From contig NZ_CP059067.1 in assembly GCF_017795745.1 (NCBI RefSeq), positions 3,596,001 to 3,660,000 of the forward strand: DNA of 64,000 nucleotides. The letters run 5' to 3'. The notes under the pieces were generated by a model, which was given only the letters and a program-made list of their open reading frames with translations, ran no database searches and was not told the DNA's origin. Positions within the stretch are counted from its first letter, which is position 1; each line of letters starts with the position of its first letter. Below are positions 56,280-63,679 of this stretch, piece by piece. The stretch is from Rhizobacter sp. AJA081-3. GTDB lineage: Bacteria; Pseudomonadota; Gammaproteobacteria; Burkholderiales; Burkholderiaceae_C. Position numbers and translations under genes: made by a program.

Positions 56280-56312
56280 TCCGCGGCGACTGCTTGATCG
56301 CACCGAGACACC

Positions 56313-57119
56313 ATGAGCAACATCATCCTCAACGTCAACGGCATCGAGGTCATCTACAACCACGTGATCCTGGTGCTCAAGGGCGTGTCGCTGCAGGTGC
56401 CCGAAGGCGGCATCGTGGCGCTGCTCGGCGGCAACGGCGCGGGCAAGACGACCACGCTGCGCGCCGTGAGCAACCTGCTGGCCGGCGAGCGCGGCGAGGT
56501 CACCAAGGGCAGCATCGAACTGCGCGGCGAGCGCATCGAGAAGCTGTCGACCTCCGACATGGTCGAGCGCGGCGTCATCCAGGTGATGGAGGGCCGGCAC
56601 TGCTTCGCCCACCTGACCATCGAGGAGAACCTGATGACCGGCGCATACACGCGCAAGGACGGCAAGGCCGCCATCGCGCAGACGCTGGAGAAGGTCTACA
56701 ACTATTTCCCGCGGCTGAAGACGCGCCGCACCTCGCAGGCCGCCTACACCTCGGGCGGCGAGCAGCAGATGTGCGCGATCGGCCGCGCGCTGATGGCCAA
56801 CCCGAAGATGGTGCTGCTCGACGAGCCCTCGATGGGCCTGGCGCCGCAGATCGTCGAAGAGGTGTTCGAGATCGTCAAGGACCTCAACACCAAGGAGAAG
56901 GTGACTTTCCTGCTCGCCGAGCAGAACACCAACATCGCGCTGCGCTACTCCGACTACGGCTACATCCTCGAGAACGGCCGCATCGTGATGGACGGCGAAG
57001 CCAAGGCGCTGCGCGAGAACGAGGACGTCAAGGAGTTCTACCTCGGCGTGGGCGGCGGCGACCGCAAGAGCTTCCGCGACGTGAAGAGCTACAAGCGCCG
57101 CAAGCGCTGGCTGGCCTGA
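56313..57119 (+). CDS. Branched-chain amino acid-type ABC transporter ATPase (LivF family)
   Basis: This is the second ATPase of the importer, 268 aa. Walker A is LLGGNGAGKTTTLRAVSNL, the Q-loop segment is RGVIQVMEGRHCFAHLTIEE, the signature region YTSGGEQQMCAIGRALM and Walker B MVLLDEPSMGLAPQIVEEVF. The H-loop region reads FLLAEQNTNIALRYSDYGYI. This protein carries GRHCFAHLTI where many LivF proteins have GRRVFPRLTV. The gene follows a hairpin-rich spacer of 101 bp, and 10 bp separate it from the next gene. Confidence 0.93.
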   Translation: MSNIILNVNGIEVIYNHVILVLKGVSLQVPEGGIVALLGGNGAGKTTTLRAVSNLLAGERGEVTKGSIELRGERIEKLSTSDMVERGVIQVMEGRHCFAHLTIEENLMTGAYTRKDGKAAIAQTLEKVYNYFPRLKTRRTSQAAYTSGGEQQMCAIGRALMANPKMVLLDEPSMGLAPQIVEEVFEIVKDLNTKEKVTFLLAEQNTNIALRYSDYGYILENGRIVMDGEAKALRENEDVKEFYLGVGGGDRKSFRDVKSYKRRKRWLA

Positions 57120-57129
57120 CGGGGCCGCG

Positions 57130-57432
57130 ATGAGCGACGACGCCTTCGGCTTCGCACCGCCGCCGTTCAAGGCGGACGAGGCGCTGCAGCGCGCGAAGCG
57201 CGAGCTGCGCGAACTGGGCCTGAGCGAGCGTGAAGGCCGGTTCGACCGGCGCGGCGTGGCGATCGCCAAGGTCGCCCTGGACGGCGCCACGCTGAAAGCC
57301 TCGATCGTCAAACGCCCGAGCCGCAGCAGCCCCGAGTGGACCGACAAGACCCTGCGCGACAGCGCAGCCGTGCGCGACTTCGTCGCCGACCTGAAGAAGA
57401 AGCTCGCGACCTGGAACGACAGCGATGACTGA
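57130..57432 (+). CDS. Conserved small protein of unknown function in the CoA-ligase operon
   Basis: This is a 100-aa cytosolic protein. The N-terminus MSDDAFGFAPPPFKADEALQ is followed by a basic helix (RAKRELRELGLSEREGRF) and a beta-like RRGVAIAKVALDGATLKASI. A C-terminal helix carries AAVRDFVADLKKKLATW. It overlaps the following PaaK-type gene by 8 bp, so it is a real, co-translated member of the operon. I do not recognise a named family. Its high charge (about one third Lys, Arg, Asp and Glu) suggests a small soluble accessory protein. Confidence 0.75.
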   Translation: MSDDAFGFAPPPFKADEALQRAKRELRELGLSEREGRFDRRGVAIAKVALDGATLKASIVKRPSRSSPEWTDKTLRDSAAVRDFVADLKKKLATWNDSDD

Positions 57433-58684
57433 CCACTACGACGCGCTGGAAACCCGCGACCCCGCCGCCCGCGAGGCGGCTCTGCTGGCCGCGCTGCCGC
57501 GCCAGGTGGCCGTTGCGCAGCGCACCGCCGCGTTCGGCGAGTTGCTCGCCGGCGTCGACGCCGCCAGCGTCACCACGCGTGCCGCGCTGGCCGGGCTGCC
57601 CGTGCTGCGCAAGCATGAACTGCTCGAACGCCAGAAGGCACAACGGGCGCAGGACCCGTTCGGCGGCTTCTCCGCCATCGGCTGGGCCGGCCTGCGCGCC
57701 CCGCGCGGCGCGAAGCGCGTGTTCCAGTCACCCGGCCCGATCTACGAGCCCGAGGGCGAGGGCCGCGACTACTGGCGCATCGCGCGGGCGCTGCACGCCG
57801 CGGGGTTCCGTGCCGGCGACCTGATCCACAACAGCTTCAGCTACCACCTCACGCCGGCCGGCTCGATGATGGAGACCGGTGCGCACGCACTGGGCTGCAC
57901 CGTGTTCGCCGGCGGCGTGGGCAACACCGAGCTGCAGTTGCAGGCGATGCAGGAGCTGCGCCCGCACGCCTACTGCGGCACGCCGAGCTTCCTGCGCATC
58001 GTCTTCGAGAAGGCGGCCGAGGCCGGCATCGCCCTGCCCTCGCTGAGCAAGGCGCTGGTCAGCGGCGAGGCATTCCCGCCCAGCCTGCGCGACTGGCTCG
58101 CTGAGCGCGGCGTGCAGGGTTACCAGTGTTATGCCACGGCCGACGTCGGCCTGATCGCCTACGAGACGAGCGCGCGGCAAGGCCTGGTGCTCGACGAAGG
58201 CGTGATCCTGGAGATCGTGCGCCCCGGCACCGGCGAGCCGGTGCCCGAGGGGGAAGTGGGCGAGGTGGTGATCACCGTGCTGCAGGCCGACTACCCGATG
58301 GTTCGCTTCGGCACCGGCGACCTGTCGGCGGTACTCGCCGGCCCCTGCCCCAGCGGCCGCACCAACACCCGCATCAAGGGCTGGCTAGGCCGCGCCGACC
58401 AGACAGCCAAGGTGCGCGGCATGTTCGTGCACCCGAGCCAGGTCGCCGAAGTGGCGCGCCGCCACCGAGGTGCACAGCGTGCGCGGCTGGTCGTGGCCGG
58501 CGAGATGGCCAACGACACGATGACGCTGCACGTCGAGGTACCCGGCACGCCCGACGGCCTCGCTGCGCGCGTGGCCGAGAGCGTGCGCGACGTGACCAAG
58601 CTGCGCGCCGACATCGTGCTGTGCGCGCCGGGCAGCCTGCCCAACGACGGCAAGGTGATCGAGGACGCGCGCAGCTACAAATAG
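57425..58684 (+). CDS. Phenylacetate-CoA ligase-like AMP-binding protein (PaaK family)
   Basis: This is a 419-aa ligase of the PaaK group, which adenylates aryl acids and transfers them to CoA. Features are the PaaK-type core FGGFSAIGWAGLRAPRGAKR, SFSYHLTPAGSMMETGAHAL, LGCTVFAGGVGNTELQLQ and YCGTPSFLRIVFEKA. YQCYATADVGLIAYE matches the adenine-binding YG-E motif region, and VRFGTGDLSAVL follows. The C-terminal domain carries GRADQTAKVRGMFVHPSQV. It closes the operon. Together with the first ligase it suggests that two related acids, or one acid in two contexts, are activated. Confidence 0.87.
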   Translation: MTDHYDALETRDPAAREAALLAALPRQVAVAQRTAAFGELLAGVDAASVTTRAALAGLPVLRKHELLERQKAQRAQDPFGGFSAIGWAGLRAPRGAKRVFQSPGPIYEPEGEGRDYWRIARALHAAGFRAGDLIHNSFSYHLTPAGSMMETGAHALGCTVFAGGVGNTELQLQAMQELRPHAYCGTPSFLRIVFEKAAEAGIALPSLSKALVSGEAFPPSLRDWLAERGVQGYQCYATADVGLIAYETSARQGLVLDEGVILEIVRPGTGEPVPEGEVGEVVITVLQADYPMVRFGTGDLSAVLAGPCPSGRTNTRIKGWLGRADQTAKVRGMFVHPSQVAEVARRHRGAQRARLVVAGEMANDTMTLHVEVPGTPDGLAARVAESVRDVTKLRADIVLCAPGSLPNDGKVIEDARSYK

Positions 58685-58704
58685 CCTCGTTCCTGCATCC
58701 CCGT

Positions 58705-58724
58705 TGTCCTCGGCGCGGAGGACA
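58705..58724. promoter_or_regulatory. 20-bp inverted repeat operator before the Rieske oxygenase (copy 1)
   Basis: TGTCCTC-N6-GAGGACA, perfect 7-bp arms. Exactly 21 bp downstream lies the -10-like hexamer TACAGT (58746-58751), which would put the operator centre near -43 and in the place of a -35 box. The identical arms and spacing recur at 60642-60661. The architecture fits a class II activator such as the neighbouring LuxR-type protein. Confidence 0.75.
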
Positions 58725-58782
58725 GACGGCGCGCGCGCCCCGGCCTACAGTGCCGCCACGAGACTTGGCACTGGAGCGCACC

Positions 58783-59811
58783 GTGTTCATCCGCAACTGC
58801 TGGTACGTCGTCGCCTGGGACCACGAGATCCCGGCCGACGGCCTGTTCGCCCGCACCGTCATCGGCGAGCCGCTGGTGCTGTTCCGCACCGCAGCCGGCG
58901 AGGTGGTGGCGCTGGAAGACCGCTGCTGCCACCGCCTCGCGCCGCTGTCCAAGGGCCGCAAGGAAGGCGACTGTGTGCGCTGCGGTTACCACGGCCTGAT
59001 GTTCGACGCCGGCGGCATCTGCGTCGAAGTGCCGGGCCTGGACAAGGTGCCGCCCAAGGCGAAGGTGCGCCGCTATCCCGTCGCCGTGAAGAACCGCTGG
59101 GTGTTCGTCTGGATGGGCGACCCGGCGTTGGCCGACACCGCGCAGCTGCCCGATAACTTCTCCTGCGATCACCCGGACTGGCACCACAAGCCCGGCTACC
59201 TGCACTACGACACCAACTACCTGCTGATCGCCGACAACCTGCTCGACTTCTCGCACCTGAGCTACGTGCACGAGAAGACGCTGGGCGGCTCCACCGCCAT
59301 CGCGCAGGCGCGGCCGACCATCGAGCCGGTGCCGCGTGGCCTGCGCGTCTCACGCTTCGTCACCGACGTGCCGCCGCCGCCCTTCTACAAGCGCATGCGC
59401 GAGTTCACGACGAATCTCGACCGCCACTTCATCTACGAGTTCCTGCTGCCGGCCACGCTGCTCATGCACTCCGGCGGCCGCCCCACCGGCAGCGCCGAGG
59501 CGAGCGGCCCGCAGACCGTGCGGCTGCATTCCTGCCAGACGCTGACGCCCGAGACCGAGCACAGCACGCACTACTTCTTCCAGCAGTCGGTGCCCACCGA
59601 CCAGGGTGGCATGAGCCTGGCCGACACCGTCTACGCCAGCCTCGAGCAGGCCTTCGAGGAAGACCGCGCGATGATCACCGCGCAGGCGCGCACCATCGCC
59701 ATGAAGCCGGACGCGCCGATGCTGCCGCTGGCGATGGACTCGGCGCTGATCCAGTTCCGCCGGATCGTCGACGAGGCGCTGCGCGCCGAGGGGCAGCAGG
59801 CGGCGGGCTGA
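58783..59811 (+). CDS. Rieske [2Fe-2S] aromatic ring-type oxygenase (VanA-like)
   Basis: This is the terminal oxygenase of a one- or two-component Rieske system, 342 aa. The N-terminal Rieske site has C-x-H in EDRCCHRLAPL and C-x2-H in CGYHG. The catalytic domain has the mononuclear-iron triad region DNLLDFSHLSYVHEKTLGG. Overall length and motifs match vanillate O-demethylase-type oxygenases, which remove methyl groups or hydroxylate. No reductase gene is in the window. GTG at 58783 follows TGGAGC by 5 nt. It is preceded by an inverted-repeat operator. The substrate is unknown. Confidence 0.9.
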   Translation: MFIRNCWYVVAWDHEIPADGLFARTVIGEPLVLFRTAAGEVVALEDRCCHRLAPLSKGRKEGDCVRCGYHGLMFDAGGICVEVPGLDKVPPKAKVRRYPVAVKNRWVFVWMGDPALADTAQLPDNFSCDHPDWHHKPGYLHYDTNYLLIADNLLDFSHLSYVHEKTLGGSTAIAQARPTIEPVPRGLRVSRFVTDVPPPPFYKRMREFTTNLDRHFIYEFLLPATLLMHSGGRPTGSAEASGPQTVRLHSCQTLTPETEHSTHYFFQQSVPTDQGGMSLADTVYASLEQAFEEDRAMITAQARTIAMKPDAPMLPLAMDSALIQFRRIVDEALRAEGQQAAG

Positions 59812-59826
59812 GACCGAACCGCGTCC

Positions 59827-60597
59827 TCAGCGCTTGAGCGCGAGGGCGAACAGTTCGTGCCGCTGGTGGATGCCCAGCCGCTCGAAGGCGCGGTCGCGGT
59901 AGGTCTTGACCGTCGTCGGCGAGAGCTGCAGGTCGGCGGCGATGCCGTCGTGCGTCCAGCCGCGCAGCAGCCGCTCGCAGACCTCGCGCTCGCGCCGCGT
60001 CAGCGCACCGAACTCGGGAATCGCCGCCGGGCCCTGCGGGCGCAGCGCGAGGTGGCGCACCACGCAGGTCAGCAGCAGCGAGCCCATGGCCTGCAGGGTG
60101 TCGCGCTCCTCGTCGCTGAAGGCGGGCTGGCTCTCGTGGCGGTACAGGTTCATGGCCAGCAGCGCGCCGTCGGCGTCTTCGCAGGCCAGCGAGAGACGCT
60201 CCGACAGGCCGTGGCGCTGGAAGATCTGCCGCCGATGCTCCGGCGCCAGCTCCAGCGCATGCAGGTGCGTCAGCACCGCGTCGCCGCGCGCGACATGCTG
60301 GCGCACCTCGCCGAGCGCGCGGTCGTGGCGCCACAGGCCGGCACGGTAGGCGCCGAAGGCATCCGCCACGCAGTCCTCGGGCTGCAGGCAGCCGCCGAAG
60401 TGCAGCGCCGGCGGCGCGTCGTCGAAGATGCGGTAGACCGTCCACCAGCCCAGCGGCAGCAGCCGCGCCAGCTGCTCGATGCCACGCTGGCCGAAAGCCT
60501 CGTCGCCGATGCAGCCGATCAGGCCGGCCAGCGCGCCCGTGGCCTCGCTGCGCGGCAGGCGGATGCCGGGGTCGAGGCGGAGCGAGCGCAGTTCCAT
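59827..60597 (-). CDS. LuxR-family transcriptional regulator
   Basis: This is a 256-aa regulator. The N-terminal 180 residues form a GAF-like sensor region (LLPLGWWTVYRIFDDAPPA, FSDEERDTLQAMGSLLL). The C-terminal LuxR helix-turn-helix is LTRREREVCERLLRGWTHDG, ADLQLSPTTVKTYRDRAF and ERLGIHQRHELFAL. No receiver domain is present, so it is not a phosphorelay output. It is flanked by a convergent Rieske oxygenase and a divergent binding-protein gene. Both of those carry the same 20-bp inverted repeat, which makes it the obvious candidate to bind there. Confidence 0.9.
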   Translation of the reverse strand: MELRSLRLDPGIRLPRSEATGALAGLIGCIGDEAFGQRGIEQLARLLPLGWWTVYRIFDDAPPALHFGGCLQPEDCVADAFGAYRAGLWRHDRALGEVRQHVARGDAVLTHLHALELAPEHRRQIFQRHGLSERLSLACEDADGALLAMNLYRHESQPAFSDEERDTLQAMGSLLLTCVVRHLALRPQGPAAIPEFGALTRREREVCERLLRGWTHDGIAADLQLSPTTVKTYRDRAFERLGIHQRHELFALALKR

Positions 60598-60641
60598 CGG
60601 GCGGGGGGGTGATCGGTAGGTCGGGAGTCGGTGAGCGTCGC

Positions 60642-60661
60642 TGTCCTCTGCTCGGAGGACA
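60642..60661. promoter_or_regulatory. 20-bp inverted repeat operator before the orphan binding protein (copy 2)
   Basis: TGTCCTC-N6-GAGGACA with arms identical to copy 1 at 58705-58724. The hexamer TAGCCT (60683-60688) stands at the same 21-bp distance as TACAGT in copy 1. It lies in the 164-bp spacer between the LuxR-type gene (start at 60597) and the binding-protein gene (start at 60762), so it could also autoregulate the regulator. Confidence 0.75.
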
Positions 60662-60761
60662 TACAGGCGACAGTTGCCACGTTAGCCTGCGGCGCGGACC
60701 TGTGCCGTCGGGACTATCCCGGCCGGTGCACCGTCTCGCCCCATTCAATCAGGAGACATCG

Positions 60762-61931
60762 ATGTCGTTTTCCCTCACCGCGGTGCGCCGCCTGCTCCTG
60801 CCCGGCGTTGCCGCGGCCACCCTCGCCTTCGGCCCGGCCGCGCGCGCCGAGATCCACATCGGCGTGGTGCTGTCGCTCACCGGCCCCGGCGCCTCGCTGG
60901 GCATCCCGGAGGAGAACGCGCTGAAGCTGTGGACCGGCGACCTGGCCGGCGAGAAGGTGCGCTTCACGGTGCTGAACGACAACACCGACAGCACCACCGC
61001 GGCCAAGAACACGCAGAAGCTGATCACCGAAGAGAAGGTCGACCTGATCCTCGGCGCCTCGCTGACCCCGCCCTCGCTGGCGGTGGTGGAGTCGGCCGGC
61101 CAGGCCGGCGTGCCGGTGATCTCGCTGGCCGGCGGCGGGGCCATCGTGCTGCCGCAGGACGGGCCGCGCAAGTGGGCCTTCAAGCTCTCGCCCACCGAGC
61201 TGATCTCCACCAACATGGTCATCGACCATGTGCTGAAGAACAAGGGCAAGACCATCGCCACCATCGGCGTGGCCAACAGCTACGGCGACGGCTTCCTGAA
61301 GGTCACCGAGCAGGTGACTGCGGCCAAGGGCGTGAAGATCGTCGCCAGCGAGAAGTACGCGCCGACCGACCAGAGCGTGACGGCGCAGATCGTCAAGATC
61401 ATTGCCGCGAACCCGGACGCGGTGTTCATCCACAGCGCGGGCACGCCGGGCGCGCTGCCGCAGATCGAGCTGGCCAAGCGCGGCTACAAGGGCCCGGTCT
61501 ACCAGACCCAGGGCGTGGCCAACAACGACTTCCTGCGCGTCGGTGGCAAGGACCTGGAAGGCGGCTACATGACGGTGGCGCCGGTGCTGGTGGCCGAGCA
61601 GCTGGCCGACAGCAACCCGGTGAAGAAGCCGGCGGTGGATTTCGTGCAGCGCTTCGAGGGCAAGTACGGCGCGGGCAGCCGCTCGCTGTTCGCCGCGACG
61701 ATGTGGGACGCGCTGCTGATCGTTCAGCAGGCGGCCGCGCAGTCGTTGAAGAAGGCCAAGCCCGGCACGCCGGAGTTCCGCACCGCGCTGCGCGACGCGA
61801 TCGAAGGCACGAAGGAATTCGTCGGCTCGCAGGGCGTGTTCAACATGAGCCCGGCCGACCACAACGGCGTCGACCAGCGCAGCCAGGTGATGGTCCGCAT
61901 CGAGGGCGGCACCTGGAAGCTGCAGAACTGA
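60762..61931 (+). CDS. Orphan ABC-type substrate-binding protein (Peripla_BP_6)
   Basis: This is a 389-aa periplasmic binding protein with signal peptide (LLLPGVAAATLAFGPAARA). Features are IGVVLSLTGPGASLGIPEEN near the N-terminus, VDLILGASLTPPSLAVVESA, the hinge ATIGVANSYGDGFLKVTEQV and DAVFIHSAGTPGALPQIELA. AGGAGA lies 5 nt before the ATG. No permease or ATPase gene is adjacent, so it may supply the liv-type importer encoded 5 kb upstream or a distant one. It has its own operator copy and faces a second Rieske gene (9-bp gap). Confidence 0.9.
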   Translation: MSFSLTAVRRLLLPGVAAATLAFGPAARAEIHIGVVLSLTGPGASLGIPEENALKLWTGDLAGEKVRFTVLNDNTDSTTAAKNTQKLITEEKVDLILGASLTPPSLAVVESAGQAGVPVISLAGGGAIVLPQDGPRKWAFKLSPTELISTNMVIDHVLKNKGKTIATIGVANSYGDGFLKVTEQVTAAKGVKIVASEKYAPTDQSVTAQIVKIIAANPDAVFIHSAGTPGALPQIELAKRGYKGPVYQTQGVANNDFLRVGGKDLEGGYMTVAPVLVAEQLADSNPVKKPAVDFVQRFEGKYGAGSRSLFAATMWDALLIVQQAAAQSLKKAKPGTPEFRTALRDAIEGTKEFVGSQGVFNMSPADHNGVDQRSQVMVRIEGGTWKLQN

Positions 61932-61940
61932 CCCTGGCGG

Positions 61941-63020
61941 CTACGGCGGCGGCGCCCGCCGCTTGAGCCAGCGCCGCATCGCCAGCGAGGGCCGGTCGGC
62001 GTGGAACGAGATCTCGTGCGCCGTGCCGGGCGGGTAGTTCGCCAGGTTGCGCTCGATCGCCTCCAGGCCGTCGATGTCTTCCTGGAAAGCCGCGAGCAGC
62101 TGCTCGTGCATGAAGGCGGTGATGGCACCATCCTCCAGCGCGAAGTTGCGCGCGTGGTGGATGAAGTAGTGCGTGCTGGTGGCCGACTCCGGCGTCACGA
62201 TGTGCGCCGTGCGGATGGCGCGCGAGGGCTGCTCGGCGGCCGGCCGGTCGCAGGCATGGAAGGACACGCGCACCTCGTGCAGAGCCGGTGACACGAAGGT
62301 GGAGCTGGCGATGCGCGCGGCGTCCACGCCCTCGAGCCCGGTCGGTCTGGCCCAGATCGGCGGCAGCCGCGTCGGAACAACGCTGCGCGTGATGACGAAG
62401 CGGCCGGCTTCGGCGTCGATTTCCGTCTCGTAGGGCGCGCTGGCGTAGTCGGGCGTGCCGAAGGTCCTGGCATGCAGGAAGCTCAGGTGCGTGAGGTCGA
62501 GCAGGTTCTCGTGCAGCCGCACGTAGCTGGCCTTCATGTGCAGCTTCTGGCGCGACGCCGCCCAACCGGCATCGTCGATCCAGCCGGGGTGCGGCGCGGC
62601 CCGCAACGGCGCGCCGGCGCCCATCCAGATCCACACCAGCGGCCCGTGCTGCGCGACCGGGAAGGCACGCGTGCGCGCCCCCGGCGGCACCACGCTCTGC
62701 GAGGGCACGCCGCTGCACACGCCGTCGCAGCCGAAGCGAGCGCCGTGGTAACCGCAGACCAGCGTGTCGCCCTCGAGCGTGCCCAGCGACAGCGGCATCG
62801 AGCGGTGCGGGCAGCGGTCTTCCAGCGCCGCGACACCGCCGTCGGTGCGCCTCAGCAGCACGACCGGGATGCCGAGCAGCCGGCGCGCCAGCGGCGTGCG
62901 CGTCACCTCGTCGGCGAAGGCGGCGACGTACCACGCGTCGGTCACGAAAGGGGTGCGTTCGTCGGCCAGTTCGGCCTGCAGTCGCAGTGCGGCGTCGCGC
63001 ACGCGGTCGGTGGTGTCCAT
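61941..63020 (-). CDS. Second Rieske [2Fe-2S] oxygenase
   Basis: This is a 359-aa terminal oxygenase of the VanA-like group, clearly distinct from the first one. The Rieske ligands are in EDRCPHRSMPLSLG and CGYHGARFGCDG. The catalytic-iron region is ENLLDLTHLSFLHARTFG. The C-terminal FMHEQLLAAFQEDIDGLEAI matches the helix of such oxygenases. The ATG at 63020 gives MDTTDRVRDAALRL, and an ATG 10 codons upstream is also possible. It lacks the TGTCCTC operator, so it is probably controlled differently from the first enzyme. Confidence 0.9.
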   Translation of the reverse strand: MDTTDRVRDAALRLQAELADERTPFVTDAWYVAAFADEVTRTPLARRLLGIPVVLLRRTDGGVAALEDRCPHRSMPLSLGTLEGDTLVCGYHGARFGCDGVCSGVPSQSVVPPGARTRAFPVAQHGPLVWIWMGAGAPLRAAPHPGWIDDAGWAASRQKLHMKASYVRLHENLLDLTHLSFLHARTFGTPDYASAPYETEIDAEAGRFVITRSVVPTRLPPIWARPTGLEGVDAARIASSTFVSPALHEVRVSFHACDRPAAEQPSRAIRTAHIVTPESATSTHYFIHHARNFALEDGAITAFMHEQLLAAFQEDIDGLEAIERNLANYPPGTAHEISFHADRPSLAMRRWLKRRAPPP

Positions 63021-63159
63021 GGTCGGCCCCGCTGTCTCGAAGGCGAGCATCGTGCACTGTGCTGCGGGCCGCGTCTATGGCTGCGGCGGCCCGCGCCGCA
63101 AGATCGCCCCGCCGCACGGCTGACGCCCATGGGCGAGTGCGAGGCCTGCTGCCGGCGCG

Positions 63160-63597
63160 TCAGCCGGCCCGCTTTGCCGAAGCGTCCACCTCGGCGCGCA
63201 GGCGATCTTCCTGAGCCTGCAACTCGGGCGTGAACTCGGCGCCGAAGTCGGCGGCCTCGAAGAGCGGGCGGATCTCGATCTCGGAGTCGCCGGGCATCGG
63301 GTTCGGGCAGCGCCGCACCCACTCGACCGCTTCGTCCATCGACTTCACCTGCCACAGCCAGAAGCCGGCAACCAGCTCCTTGGTTTCGGCGAACGGCCCG
63401 TCGATCAGCGTGCGCCGGCTGCCCGAGAACTGCACCCGCTTGCCCCTGGCGCTCGGATGCAGGCCTTCGCCAGCCAGCATCACGCCGGCCTTGACGAGCT
63501 GCTCGTTGAAGTCGCCCATGGCGGCCATCATCTCGGTGCTCGGCATCACGCCGGCCTCGGAGTCTTTCGTCGCTTTCACCAGCACCATCACACGCAT
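63160..63597 (-). CDS. YciI/DGPF-domain protein
   Basis: This is a 145-aa protein of the YciI-like/DGPF family of dimeric alpha-beta barrel proteins, often encoded with sigma factors or metabolic genes and of uncertain enzymatic role. The N-terminal strand is MRVMVLVKATKDSEAG. The eponymous motif is TLIDGPFAETKELVAGFWL, and SMDEAVEWVRRCPNPMPGD follows with IEIRPLFEAADFG. The histidine often seen in YciI is absent. AGGAGA lies before the ATG. No sigma factor gene is visible in the window. Confidence 0.88.
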   Translation of the reverse strand: MRVMVLVKATKDSEAGVMPSTEMMAAMGDFNEQLVKAGVMLAGEGLHPSARGKRVQFSGSRRTLIDGPFAETKELVAGFWLWQVKSMDEAVEWVRRCPNPMPGDSEIEIRPLFEAADFGAEFTPELQAQEDRLRAEVDASAKRAG

Positions 63598-63679
63598 CGT
63601 CGATTCTCCTGGGTTCGGGGGTCGAGCCGTCGGGCTCTGATCTCACGACGAACCAAGATAGCCTAAATCGACACGGCCT

